From Dryococelus australis (Eukaryota; Arthropoda; Insecta; Phasmatodea; Phasmatidae): 64,000 bases of DNA. Below, one piece after another: positions 1 to 11,359 of this stretch; the first letter of the stretch is position 1; every line of letters starts with the position of its first letter. The position numbers and the translations under genes were made by a program. Location of the stretch: positions 213,567,212 through 213,631,211 of the forward strand of contig CM056997.1 in assembly GCA_029891345.1 (NCBI GenBank), given 5' to 3'. The notes under the pieces were generated by a model. That model made no database searches. It saw only the letters and a program-made list of their open reading frames with translations, and was not told the DNA's origin.

Positions 1-779
1 AGCTTTAAAATGAAAACCTCACTCCGCTACTTCCCCTACATGCCTGATGAGAGGGGAAGTGGTTACCTATAGCAACGAGCATGACGACCTAGTGTCCTCT
101 CTCTCACCCTTTCTGTCTCTCTCACAAGCCAATGAGAGGGAAAGTTGTTGTCTAGCATAAGATAAAGTACGTCCTCCCTCTCTCTCTCTTTCTCGGCCAC
201 GCCTGCTTCGCTTGCCTTTCACACGCAGCCCACCTGCAGCAGAGCGAATAAAGTGCGCCTGGCGAACGTAATTTTATCAAGATTATGCGTCGCTCAAAAT
301 AGTTGCATCTATCATAATTTGTATTTCAAAACAAATGGTTTCACCTAAAAATGTTGCACAAAACATGTTAATAAGGCATTATTATTTGCAAAGATGTTTT
401 CTTTTGTGATTAATGGTAGTTTTTTTCCCGTAAGTTGGTTTTTCATTGTATCTGGCGTAAAATTAACATGATTTTAAAACTTGACATTTATTTAACTCAA
501 TTGGCAGCATCTTCATGAATAAAATTATATGCCCAGAAGCATATGCTTGACCTCACCTTGTATCCAAATATTGTTTGAACATCGAGCAACTTGTATTATA
601 ATTGTAAAGTTCATTGTAAGAGCCTATTTGACATCTTTTGCCTTCTAATAATGGGTAGATAAGCACCGAGCCAAGTGCAGTGTAACTTACGACAAGGAAA
701 ATCAGAGGACGTGGTTTTGAATGATTAATTATTAAAGGTAGTTAAGAAATTGATATTAATAGTCTTATTTATTCTTTTC
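1..779. other. Intronic sequence, no gene recognised
   Basis: This is AT-rich sequence upstream of the first VPS35 exon in the window, so it is presumed intron. A CT-rich low-complexity patch lies near 95-195. I see no coding similarity or named repeat here. Confidence 0.6.
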
Positions 780-1718
780 TGTCTCAAAATTACAAGTTTT
801 CTTTGCAGTAAAATATGATTAATTACTTTAAAAGAGAGACATTTGCCACGGGCGCACGGTGTCGGCACTCGGCAACAAGTAGCGGCATGGAGCGTTAATC
901 CTCTTACCGCCACCCCTCCCTCATCCATCAGCCGCAGTGTACTCACTATGCCAATATTTTTACCTGTTTTATATTTAGCACCATCTGTCACTGCAGGAAC
1001 ATTTTGAAAATCCACAGCATTTCTCAACAACTGACAAGAACACGGTAGAATGGCTTTGGCACTGGTAGGTAGTGACACTAGATTGAGTAGTTCTTAGACA
1101 GAGAACTGTTCATCAACTGTCATTATAAAAATTAACAGCTGATACACCACTGTTAAGTCTGATCTTGTCCAATGCTGTGGGAAAAATATTTACTCTACAC
1201 AATTTCTTTACTCAGCTGTGCATCATATTTTTTACTTATTCTAACAATTCTTCTCGAAAGAGTCTGGTGGGAAAGTGACAATGTTTCAAAATTTTTCGCA
1301 AGTTTTTCAGTGCCAAAAGCTTTCACTATTTTAATTGTGCACTGTTTAATTACTTCACCGGATCTAAATGACATTTGATTTTTAGCCATTATTGCGCATA
1401 TCTCATAAGCTGCCCACACACAACTTCTGCATGTCCGTTGCTGTGGAGATGTTTCTTTGTCGTGGCGTCTTGGATTTGAGTTCACTGACCAAATGTATTC
1501 GTGCCTTGCCAATAACACAGTCTTATTTAATTTTGTATCGTTTCGCAATGATGATGGATGTTTTAGTCTGTTATTACCGACATCACTTGTCCGCATACAG
1601 TGCGTTGTGTCTTCCCTCCGAAGTCCATAAACAAAAACTCATTTTCCCAACTTTCAATGAACTGTCCTGTCTATTGTCAAACTCCAGTTTCCTTTTTTTT
1701 GCTCAAAAAACTCATTGT
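780..1718 (-). pseudogene. Broken hAT-type transposase (ZBED5/GTF2IRD2-like)
   Basis: Read on the minus strand, this resembles the N-terminal half of the hAT transposases that gave rise to vertebrate ZBED5 and GTF2IRD2. Near the start is a basic KKRKLEF segment. Next comes a helical block around SCVWAAYEICAIMAK and GEVIKQCTIKIV (about 1310-1450), then a segment resembling 'LSLSHQTLSRRI' (about 1235-1275). After a frame change, the frame at about 1085-1190 reads KIFFPQHW...VDEQFSV with a stop where the family has a Glu-rich stretch. It continues with a PAVTDGAKYKTGKN box (about 960-1010), which matches the family's 'TDGAPAMTGKN' catalytic-region motif. Frameshifts and stops make it a dead relic. 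The C-terminal dimerisation domain is not found. The family match is from memory of motifs, not a search. Confidence 0.7.
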
Positions 1719-1739
1719 GACACTTTTAAGTGACACAAG

Positions 1740-2865
1740 CTGATAAACAGTGTCTCTAATTCATGCTCTTTGCTTTCTTATTCAAGAGTTGCTACTGACA
1801 TGTACTGAAAATACATCGTAAATGTATTACATTTCATGTTCACGAAGCCTGCAGTTGCTATTTTTTCTTGGAAAAATAAACCATTAAGCCAGGAGAAGTA
1901 GCGGGGTATTGAATGTGACACCTGAACACAGACAACTACACCAGTGAAGGCTACAGGAAACAAAAACATATGAAATGAGTCCAACCTTTGTTCCTCGTTC
2001 ACGCCTAAAATGCAAGATTACTGCCAGTCCAGTACTGGGGTGGAAAAAAGTTCAAAATATTGGGAGGTTGACAGAAAATGAATAAAAATATTTTTAACAC
2101 TTTTAACGAAGTAACATTTATGTAAATTGTTGCCAATACCATCGCAAGCCAAAGAAAATGATGCCTTGGGTCACCTGTTGGACCACGCTGATATATCACT
2201 ACAATATAACCTTGATATACAGTAAATAAAGAGGCTTGAGAGAAATAATTTTTTTTTCCTGTGTGAAGACAAAATGTGCAAGACTTATAATCTGTGCTTT
2301 TAATAACTTAACTTGGGGAAGACTGTAAAGCAGTAAATAAATATTTAAAAAAATAAACTGAATTAGACTGTAGTAGAATAATTACAGGAAACATGGTGCG
2401 GGAAATATGTTGCAGGTGGATGCTGTGTTGACACTCATTTCGACGTTGGTTCAGGACCAGACTGACCAACCTCCTGGAGAGGAAGACCCAGAAGATTTTG
2501 CAGAGGAGCAAGGTTTATTGGGGAGGTTTGTGCATTCATAGAGTGTAAGCTTGAGACCACACCAGATAATTTAATTATTAATGTGGCCCACACATTTGTG
2601 GCAAATCAGTGAGCTATTTTGATTAAATATTTCACTTTTTCTTAAAAAAAAAAAAAAAATCATTTCATTAAATACATTTATATAGCAAAAAAGACATGTT
2701 TTATTAGAATATGAATCTATGATATTTGTAACAATTTTAATCAAACTAAATGAAATTTGTTAGTCATTAATTGTATCAGTATGTGTTTCAATGAAATCTG
2801 TAAAAAATATTTAACAGAAAGAATGAAAGAACAACCTGAAGAGAGCACATTTGTCATTTAACACA
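1740..2865. other. AT-rich intron, no gene recognised
   Basis: The stretch has homopolymer runs (a long poly-A near 2645-2660) and short meaningless reading frames. No transposon protein or VPS35 exon is visible. Confidence 0.6.
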
Positions 2866-2869
2866 CATC

Positions 2870-3140
2870 ATAATTTTGGAGGCTGCAGTGTTTAGGGCAT
2901 TCATCTCCCACCTAGGTGAACCAGGTTTAATTCCCAATGGGGTCACTCCCAAGTTTTCACACATGGGATCTGTACTGGACAATGCCATTGGCCTGAGAGT
3001 TTTCTCAACGATGCCCCATTTCCCCACCCTTGTATTCCAGCGCTGCTCTACACTCAACTCGCTTCACATTCATTGGCTCTCAAAAATCTGTTATTTTCCA
3101 AACCTCTACACTGCACTCAACTCCACATTATCATTGTGAC
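2870..3140 (+). mobile_element. tRNA-like SINE, copy 1
   Basis: The head at 2875-2945 looks like a degraded tRNA-derived promoter. It has a box-A-like start ending in 'catctcccacctaggtgaacc', then a box-B-like 'aggtttaattccc'. The same head and a related body (a 'tttccccaccctttg'-like stretch and 'ggctctcaa') recur at 28325-28575, so this is a dispersed repeat and not a tRNA gene. The 3' end is not sharply defined. Both copies lie in VPS35 introns in the sense orientation. Confidence 0.6.
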
Positions 3141-5335
3141 GTACATTTTTGTCTGATCAGTCTTGTACTTTGACATTTAAAAATGGCCAAGAACACGGTC
3201 TAGCATTTGAGTTTTCCAAAAATTTTATGCCACCCACTTACAGCTTCTGTTCATTTGTCGATAACAATATATTTTAATTAGACGACAAGAACACCTTGTC
3301 CATTTCAATTAGTCGTTACATCCCACAGAATGACCACTTCTTGGCCATCGTTAGTCTTTTAATTTTTATGTGTATGCATCTTGTATTTTGGGTATTCTAC
3401 TCATTAAATATTTTTGCACACCGCAGTTTCCATCCTCTAAAGTGTAGTACCATATGTTTATTAATAAATGAGGGAAAGGAAAATACACTATGACCACTTT
3501 ACATCAACTCCGTTCGTTGTCAGTGTTTCTATGATAACTCATTTTTTAGGAACTGTAAAAAATTTCTAGGCATGTGCAAATATTCCTTAACCCTTGCAAA
3601 TCGAATATTGAAGCGAATAGTTACTATTCATGCTAATTTGTATCAAATTCAAATATTTATTTTTAATTTACTTACAGGCCACAAAGTTTAAAAAGAACTG
3701 AAAAAGATCTGCTAGATTATACAATGCAATAAAATCCACAGATTTTACCCCATCATTTTTCCACAGAATCTTCTAAATTAATCTAACCCCAAGACTTGTG
3801 AAATCATCAATTCTTTGCTGAAGTATCATAAGGTAGTGTGTGAATAAAGTTGACAATATTTAAATTGGATGGCAATGCTAACATTCAAGTTGATTTGTTT
3901 ACATGTGTTTTAGAATGCCAGTCGGCCGATATTCCATAATGTACTGCATAGTAGTGTTACAAAATATGTGAAGTACACATACAGTAGACTTATCACGTGG
4001 TCATTTAAACAACTGTTTACATGAATTGTATGTTGTTGACCTATCAACAACTTCTATAAAGAAATTCCAAAATGGACTCCCTTTATCCATTTTTAATTCT
4101 AATGATTGTAACAGTTAAGTAAACAGAACAGATAACATACAAGGAAGCTTGTATGGATTGTGGTGATTGTCTAGAGTGGCCGTATACTGCATGCTGTTAA
4201 CTCGACTGTTAACACTGCGGTGGAATCGACAGTATAAATACAATTTTACAGATGTCATATTCAATCAATTGGCAGGAAATGTACTTGCAACGTGTGCACG
4301 TATTTTGTTACACACTTTTGAATGATTCTAAGCTGATGCATGATGTCTATGGGTTGCTAAGACGTGAAGTGTTTTAAGCCACCTCGTACAATGACATGAT
4401 ATCAAATGCACGGAAAGGGTTGGACACAGTGCCAACTCCGGTGTGGGCGGTGTTGGTGGGTTGAAACCTCAAATGCCCAATGAATGTGGAGTGTCACTAG
4501 TTTTAAAATTAGTTGGAGGAACAATCCCTGACGTTGCTGGGAATTTCACACAAGCCCCTTAGCTAGCCCAGTTGCGGGTCATTTATCCCATGTTGGAAAA
4601 ATAGGGTTAGTGAAATGGGCACTTTGTGGGCGTTCTGATTATTCGGCAGCTTGGGGACTGTAACTCCTATGACTATCTGTACTCTGTGTTTCGCAATAAG
4701 CAAAGCGTGTTCTAGTGATGGCAATGTCCTTCAAATAATGCGAAGTCAGTGTCATGGTAATCATACCTAGGTTATTACTCACACTTCAGCAGGATGCTGG
4801 TATAAAGTGTGGTTCTAGTTGACTTATGTGTAGGGACGAAGTCAAGAAATGCAGGAAAGGAAACACTCCGGCGCTTTACTTGCTGTGTGCGAGGCGGTGA
4901 CCCTCTCCTCTTCTCCAGCTGGCTCGCGGAGGTGTCCGACGGCTGAACAGCGGCCGACTCTGGTTGCTGCGGAAGAGTGCTCGTAGGTCCTGGGGTATGT
5001 GTGGGGGTATGGATGTTTAAAGAATCTAGTAGCAGTGTGGCATCAAGTCCCAGGATATCAGTGTCGAAATATGCTATCAGTAAATGTTTCAGCTGTATTC
5101 TACTTAACGTTTTAGTAGTGCAAAGAGTTGGTTACTCTCTCTCACTACAGCAGTGGGCGTATTGTTAATCTCAGTCTCTAGGACTTGAAGTGACTGTTTT
5201 AATTTATGTTTTTGCCCACTTCTATGTGAACGTGGCATAAAGCCAAATTAGTAAACTGATAAAGAAATATTAAAAGGCGTAAGGCGAAACCAGGTAAAGG
5301 TAGTTGTCCTATAGTTTACTTCTAAGAGTATGGCT
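3141..5335. other. Intronic sequence, no gene recognised
   Basis: About 2.2 kb of mostly AT-rich DNA, turning GC-richer near 4850-4990. I find no transposon domain, exon or clear repeat here. A short reading frame at 4977-5168 has no recognisable motif and is not called. Confidence 0.55.
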
Positions 5336-5995
5336 TAATCAAGTATGCTCCACCCTATAGCTCCAAGTCTGGTTGTTTTCCAGCTATAGGATGGAACTAT
5401 AAGGCCAGGATCCTCATGTTAACAGTCACGATCCTCATGAGGCCTCTAAAGTCTTCACCAGCATCTCCAGAGGCTGCTACCTCCACCAGCTATCTACCAG
5501 ACACTCTCCAACAGTAAGCCTACCAGCATCTACACCACACACTGTCGTTGATATTCCTGTTTCCACGGCCACCGGTACTTTCTGGTACTGTTAACCACAA
5601 CCACTGCCGTTGTGGTAAGTGGCCCTCTAAGTCCCTTCTGGATGCCATAATATAGTTAGAGTAGCTGTAGTTGAGTTGTTTTCATAGCCATCAAAGCCTT
5701 TTACTATTGTGTGCAGTTCAGGAGTAGGTCACATTTGATGCATGCCAACATGCTGCGCTGTGCATATGCGCATTCTACAGGCAACTTCGCCCCATCTACG
5801 AGCGACCTGAGCTCAGGGGAAATCATAACAGTGACAAACTAAATAAAATATAATCTTATCGAGCAAGGAGATTCCACAAGCCTGGACTGCCAAATACGTA
5901 ATTGTAATTAACCCTTGTAATTACAATATGCTTTGCCTGCCCGGAATTCCGCATGCAAGTCACCCCTGTGAATAAAATAAATATTTCTGATATTC
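5336..5995 (+). repeat. PHG-1: LTR fragment (R-U5 end)
   Basis: The 'agagtagctgtagttgagttgttttcatagcc' stretch near 5660-5690 matches 'agagtagctgcaactgagttgtttttgtagcc' in the LTR near 56115-56145. Upstream lies the same kind of CCACC/CCAGC-rich leader that marks the other PHG LTRs. The tail carries an AATAAA-type signal ('aataaaataaatattt') near 5970-5990, the usual end of R in these LTRs. No downstream ORF1 follows, because another LTR starts immediately. A short perfect inverted repeat (cctatagct/agctatagg) lies near 5354-5390. Confidence 0.5.
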
Positions 5996-7080
5996 CATTA
6001 CTCTTCACTTAGCCACGCAAGAAGTTCCTATCAACTCCAGAGATTGCAGCACTCCCGTGGCCTTGTGACGTCGCAACCCGCCAGCCTCAGGACGAGGTGT
6101 TTTAGTTTGTCATCACCTCCAAGCGGAGATAAGAAATGAGCACGCACTCCAGCGTCCTGATAAACATACCCCTGTGCTGTAAGGCTACGCTACCCTCCGC
6201 CCCCCAAAAAACTGCTGGCCGGAAGATTTTTAGTATAAATAGAAGTCCAGCACCCTGTTCCAGCAGATACGCCAGGCTCGCCGGCCGAGTAGGTTCGCAA
6301 GCTCATCCCAATCTGAAAAGACTCTCCTCATGATTTTGAAGACTCTCTCTTCTTTCCACCGCCCGCAATATGGTGCATCACCTGGAAGCCTGTAAGACAG
6401 CCTTACTCTACTCCGCAGACTGTGAATACTGCAGCATCCCAGCATCTTAAAAAAGACTCGTCCACAACTACATACGCTGACCGTGAGGACAGCGCTCCAC
6501 GTCCGAGGTAATCCTTCTCCACGCACCCTGTAAATCCTTTACCCTAGTCAACTTCCATGGCTCCGTGGTAACCAGCTCTAGCATCCTAGTTTACCTCTTT
6601 GATAAACTCTGGTAACTTTGGTTACGCTGTGGATAGTGTATATTTTACCACAAATTTTATCAGGTTAGAATTTTGCAGCTTTTTATTAATTACTTCCCCA
6701 GGTTCACCTTCGCCTGATTTGCATACTTTAATTGTGTATACGATTTACCAGTTAGCAATTATACTGTATTTAATTCTAGCCGGGACTTTCCCTTTTCCTT
6801 TATTTCACATAATGAAATGTACATTTAACTAATTTTTCGTTCATGTACGTAGATTTTATTTTAGATCCCATTCACTAGAAATCCAGCTATCAGTGTCTAG
6901 TAATTTATGCCAGGTATTTCACTCCCGCTGGAGAGGAGCTGTGTGGTTTACCGAACTCTACAGGGACCAGAGCTCGCAGAGGGTCTTAGTCCTCATAGAC
7001 TCACTGAAAGTCCTGGGTTTCCGGTGGATCCTCACTCGCCTCACAATACCTAATACCTGACCGCTCGTCTACACGTCAGG
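5996..7080 (+). repeat. PHG-2: LTR with TATA box
   Basis: This is a GC-rich promoter-like block with a TATA box at 6234-6240, followed by 'agaagtccagcac' as in the other PHG promoters. It is followed by an AT-rich U5-like segment (6600-6900) and then a reading frame resembling ORF1. The LTR edges are inferred from order and were not verified by a second LTR copy. Confidence 0.45.
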
Positions 7081-7104
7081 GCCTTGGGTGTGACCGAATA
7101 AGTC

Positions 7105-7493
7105 ATGCCCCCAGGACTGCACGTTATGGAAGGTATCGCAGGACTGTACCAGATGCAAGGCAGGAAGGGAGGATTACAGGGAAACAACGGCGCAGGGAAC
7201 ACCATGCTCTAGAGAGGGCTTCAAAAGGGGACACACAGGAGGTCGAATCCCAGTCTCTGACTATCGAAGCCGTCCCTTGGCCGATCTCTCTGCTCATCCT
7301 CCTAGCCCACGAAACCCCCTTGTACAAGTATTTAGGAGCCTGTTGGCCCGGGTACTACCCTGAGGGAGAACTTACTACCCAGCTAGAACAGTCACTGCCT
7401 ATAGACAGTGCTACTCCTAGTGACACCGTACTCAGCCAGGCATCTACTACTTCGACCATAATCAAACTCTCCTCCTGGAAGCTCATTTGGGTT
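7105..7493 (+). pseudogene. PHG-2 ORF1, cut off by PHG-3
   Basis: The frame is open for about 130 codons. It starts with a basic stretch (GRYRRTVPDARQ, then GKQRRREHHAL) and continues to a YYPEGELTTQLEQSLPIDSATP segment. This loosely matches the middle of the better preserved ORF1 at 18512-18985 (EGYHPTVQEALFSESSTSA). The reading frame stops at the exact point where the PHG-3 LTR begins (TGACACCTGTCA at 7494), so PHG-3 appears to have inserted into it. No C-terminal box is present. Function is unknown. Confidence 0.45.
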
Positions 7494-8240
7494 TGACACC
7501 TGTCAGAGATGGAGCTACCCAACTTTTGCATTATGAAACCCGGCAGACAGTGTTGTCACACTGTTGAAGATGGCCAAGTGCTCTAGGCCATATACCGAGC
7601 ATACGAGGGTAGTTCTCCCCACCCCACTTGCTCCACGCAGACGTCACAAGGGGCATGTCACGCCTCTCACCCCAACCCGGCATGCACCTATTTACGAGCC
7701 ACATATAAGGCTGTCGCGGCCGATGTCGGGAGTTAACGTCTCCAGTAGCTCGCCACAACACTTTGTGTGCTGGGGCTGTCTACTGTTGTAGGCCCTCGCG
7801 GTCCTCTCCAATAGCTTCCAGTTCTTCACCAACCACCAGTGGCTGCCGCCACCTCCTTCCAGGGGCTTCAACACCTTCTGGTAAATCGTTACCACCAGAA
7901 GCCATTGTCTGCAGAAGACATCGACCAGTGAATTAACACTTCCGTTGTCAACCCTCCTGGGTCAACAGCCACCACTGCTTGCTGGTAGTGGTTCCGTATA
8001 AAGTTAAGGCATCTTCTAGGCAACCCCCATTGGTATAGTTGCATAAGTTATAGTTTATTTTCCACTTGCATCTTTAAGTAGTCTTAAGAATGGGTGACCT
8101 CCACCCATTAATTGTCTAGCTATTACTTCCGCCGCACAAACTTGCTTGGTTTTACGTATTAGTCACCCAGTACTTATTGTTTCAATAAATACTAATTCTT
8201 TAACGTATCCGAAAGTTCTTGGTCGTAGCAGTAGAACCTA
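7494..8240 (+). repeat. PHG-3: 5' LTR
   Basis: It starts with TGACACCTGTCA. The same start is found, inverted, at 39291-39302 at the edge of PHG-11, which supports this as a true LTR end. A TATA box lies at 7703-7709. The block 'cactttgtgtgctggggc' (about 7759-7776) recurs in the LTRs near 13440 and 55847. A polyadenylation signal AATAAA lies at about 8184-8189. The 3' edge of the LTR is approximate. Confidence 0.65.
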
Positions 8241-8704
8241 TTGGTCACCAAGTATAGACCTAAAAAGGGCAAGCAATGTATCGGGTTGTTTTACTACGAA
8301 CCTAGAGTAGGACGTGAGAATCCTCTTCAGGGGCCTGCCCGTCACCACATACACCTCATCTTTCGATGGCCACCCATTCTATTCACCCCGGTGTATAGAA
8401 CTGTAGAGCCTCTACCACTAGGTACACACCCCACCGAGGTGGGACAGCCACCTCAAGTAGTTGTATCGCCAACCGGAGCATCTAGCCAAGGTGCTGGCAG
8501 TGGTATTTGCTTGGGATTGAAGGCCGTACCTTTGTGGACCACACCCGGCAGTAGCAGGAAGATGGTCTATGACCCACACCTCCAGGTGCTTGCACTGTTT
8601 GGAGCCAGGGAATGGACCGTCAGCCATTGTTGGCTTACACGCCTATTCAGAACTTCGTCTATTGCTTGCCGTTTACAAGGGATATCAAGTGTATTGTACT
8701 TCTA
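8241..8704 (+). other. PHG-3 leader between LTR and ORF1
   Basis: This segment aligns by eye to the leaders of PHG-7 (20400-21130) and PHG-13 (56390-56790): a 'cctagagtaggac...cagg' start, a 'ccacccattct...agagcct' block, and 'accgaggtgggac'. In PHG-7 the middle block is expanded to seven 57-bp units; here it is single. An open frame of 174 codons crosses it, but no start or motif is conserved among copies, so I treat it as untranslated leader. Confidence 0.5.
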
Positions 8705-9290
8705 CGTCATTCCACATCAGACACGTAGCTCGAAGAGCGGAGAAGGCGAAATTCAGTACCGCTAAGCAGGTGTGTGCAGCTAACCTCAGCACTCCGGAAA
8801 TCGAGACCCCGGGGGGAAAGGATCAAGCCACTCGACACACAGGGAGACCGGCTTCTCCCATCTGCAGTTTTGTGCTTTACTCCGCCCTGACTAGGACAGG
8901 CAATGAGGATCATCTGGTAGTACGGGCCCTGGTCACCAGGAGCGACATCAGGCTCAGGCGTGCCAATCTGCACTTCGGCAGCTGGGAAGGAATGCAGTGG
9001 AATCGCAGACACCAGGCAGAACACTACAGCAGCGCCACACCTGCCAAGGCCAGGAAGACCACATAACCCGCCCAACCATTCTGCAGTGTCGTTACTGCCT
9101 CACCATAGCCGAAGCTGATGAACTCTGGTAAGTCGACGTGGCCCCAGAGGGCCAGTGTAACTGTCAGACATATCACCTGACCAACAATATTGGACTTTGT
9201 ACCCAGCCCTCGTGGCTGACCTAGCAGTCCCAAAAGTTACTTGTACGACAGACAGTTCAAGCGACATGCGTCAAGTACTTTTCTACCACC
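8705..9290 (+). pseudogene. PHG-3 ORF1, degraded
   Basis: The first codons read TSFHIRHVARRAEKAKFSTAK, matching PHG-7 MPFNSRHGAQRAVKKTEFSAAK and PHG-13 MPFGRRHGSQREEQKAAYTAAK. The conserved start ATG is ACG here. The common AAKQVC box follows. Near 9190-9215 a LDFVPS-like segment matches the C-terminal box of ORF1 elsewhere. Frames change several times between. ORF1 is small and rich in Arg, Lys and Pro, and does not resemble Gag, Env or any enzyme I know. Confidence 0.5.
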
Positions 9291-9437
9291 CATCCTGGGG
9301 TGTCACCATAAAAACTGTTAACTAGTGAACGTAGGACTAGGTCAGAATGGCACGAGAATAAGAGATAGTAGCTGGGACCAAATAGCCAGACTTTGGGGAG
9401 TCTCGAAATACATTGTGGCGCCCATTACCGCCAAGAT

Positions 9438-10640
9438 GTCAAACTTAAATGATCAGCCAGAGCCACGGGTTGACAGAATGGCTGACGTGGCCCCTGAAAG
9501 ATGTAACCACATCACTTACCAGGGTTCAAGGACAAACTGCATCACATATATTCAGTGCAACCAAGAGTTTCACTATCTCTGCCTTGGGTTGGGTGGGAAA
9601 ACGAGACGAACACCGAGCCATGTTGAGCTTGACAAGAAAGGTTCTGCAGCTGGATTACCTGCTCAGGCCATGGATTGAACCTAGTGCATTGAATTCTGTG
9701 CATGGAGCCTTTCCACCATGCATGAATCAGGTGGCTGGAGGAACAGATAGCTTGACCCGGTGTGGTCTACCGTTGCGAAATGTGTAAACGAGCAGCGGAA
9801 TACCACCCACCCAACCCCGGCCACCAGCTATGATACGCACAACCCAGTAGCTAAGCTGCGGGATATCCGGCGACCAGGAGCTAAGGAGGACTACAAATTC
9901 CTAATTATGCCGGCCGACCTCATGAAGACCAAGTAACCTTCATGAGCGAGTGTGAGAAGGAGCTCACAGAGCATAATGTACTCATGAAGCAATGGGTTAG
10001 TCGATCTCGGGCGCGACTCACCAGGAAAGCTTTGGAATGGTGGAACCGGTATGGAGAGTTTGTGTCTGGTTGGCGCCAGTTCCTCAAACGTCTAGCCGAT
10101 AACTTTACCGGCGAAGATGTTTTGGCGAACCTCATCATGGAGTTTTACAGTAAGACTCAGGAGTCGTAAAGGAAGCAGAAATCATCTGGCGTAAAGAGCA
10201 GCTGTACCACCGTATTTTTGTACCAGAGATGAAACCAGCTAGGTGCAAAATATTGAGAGAATGCTACTATGCAATCTCCAGAATGTCTTGCTTATGCCAA
10301 GGCCAACCACCTTAGATGAATAGGTAGATCGCGCTAGAGAAGCAAAGCAGAACTTTAAGGCGCAAGCCATCCTAGATAAACCCAAGGCCACCATGATGAG
10401 CGAAAACCGACCGGCCCCAATGGACTCGAAGGTGAAGGCTCCAACCCTCCAACCAATGCAATTGTTCGCACCCAAGTGTTGGTTTTGTCCAGGACGTCAT
10501 CTAAATAAATACTGTTCCAGAAGAAACAATGCAACGACGAATTTGGGACAGAAGTACCCGGATTGGGTAACCAACCAACCCACACCAACTAACCCGCCCC
10601 AGAGAGATCCTCTGGTGGGAAACACCAAGGCCGGGGTTTA
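9438..10640 (+). pseudogene. PHG-3 gag with PHD-like fingers and zinc knuckle
   Basis: It starts MSNLNDQPEPR. The first PHD-like module shows CNQEFHYLC, with Cys and His spaced C-x5-H-x2-C. A second module, in a shifted frame near 9690-9800, ends in YRCEMC. A Gag core follows at about 9942-10165 (KALEWWNRYGEFVSGW, then NFTGEDVLANL and FYSKTQES). Last is a compressed knuckle, CWFCPGRHLNKYC (C-x2-C-x3-H-x4-C), at about 10477-10515. Gag would package the element RNA into virus-like particles. Frame changes and in-frame stops make this copy nonfunctional. Confidence 0.7.
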
Positions 10641-10679
10641 AAGCGGGCCCACCCAACCGGCAAAGCGGGACTCTATCCA

Positions 10680-10812
10680 AAGATTATGTGTGGAAGATAT
10701 TCCCCCTGTTGGCCCCCACATTCAAGTAGTAAAAGTGAATGGCCAACGAGTTCTAGCACTTCTAGACTCAGCCGCGACAGGGAACTTCATCCGGAAGTAA
10801 CTTCTCAGCAAA

Positions 10813-10849
<37 letters not shown>

Positions 10850-11200
10850 TCTAACCGCAAAGGAACTCTGTGATCATGGCACAGCAAGATGCAGCTCTAC
10901 GCGTAGATGGCCGCATTACATTGAAAGTCACCCTACACCGCCATTCCAATCCCACCAAATTCGTTGTCGGTCCCACCTTAAACGAAGCAGTGATACTTGG
11001 GTGTCCGTGGCTGCGACAACAACGTGTCATTGACCACGGGAAACACAATGTCTACCTAGGGGATGAATTCCAGGATGAGGTAAACTGGGAGCACAGGTCA
11101 CACTGGCCTGGTTCTGTGTCACTGCTTAACAGCAACCATTCTTAGGCCCAACGTTTACGCCAGAAAATCACATGACGTATGTCACTTTCTGGAGTCGGAA
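10680..11200 (+). pseudogene. PHG-3 protease region with CAG expansion, truncated
   Basis: The active-site box LLDSAATGNFI lies at about 10755-10790, the retropepsin D-[ST]-[AG] motif in the variant form typical of this family. It is followed by eleven CAG triplets (10816-10848) that replace the segment reading LLTEEQKANL in PHG-10. After the expansion the frame MAQQDAALRVDGRITLK...GCPWLRQQRVIDHGKHNVYLG aligns to the same retropepsin segment in PHG-10 and PHG-8. No RT follows. The element appears cut near 11200. Confidence 0.65.
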
Positions 11201-11254
11201 ACTGTTGTGATCTAGGTGGTTTTGGTTTACACTAGGTCAGGCGTTTCGTACTTC

Positions 11255-11350
11255 AGTTACAATTTATCTACGGTGTATCAGGGCCTGTCCGGTGTACAAT
11301 GTCGGGCAAGTTGATATTCAGCTCGGCACAAAGTCTGGACTACAAGTACT
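11255..11350 (-). pseudogene. PHG-4: ORF1 C-terminal box fragment
   Basis: On the minus strand this short stretch reads SPDFVPS...CPTLYTGQ. That matches the C-terminal box of ORF1 at 18512-18985 (EPDFVPSRRPTRPMLYTGQ). Nothing beyond about 100 bases is recognisable. The flanking minus-strand sequence to 11480 has a vague Pro/Gln-rich reading but could be chance. Confidence 0.45.
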
Positions 11351-11359
11351 ACTTTCTGG

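Noticed and set aside
8241..8765. A 174-codon gene upstream of PHG-3 ORF1
   Set aside because: Start and frame are not kept in PHG-7 or PHG-13, so it is probably a chance frame in the leader.
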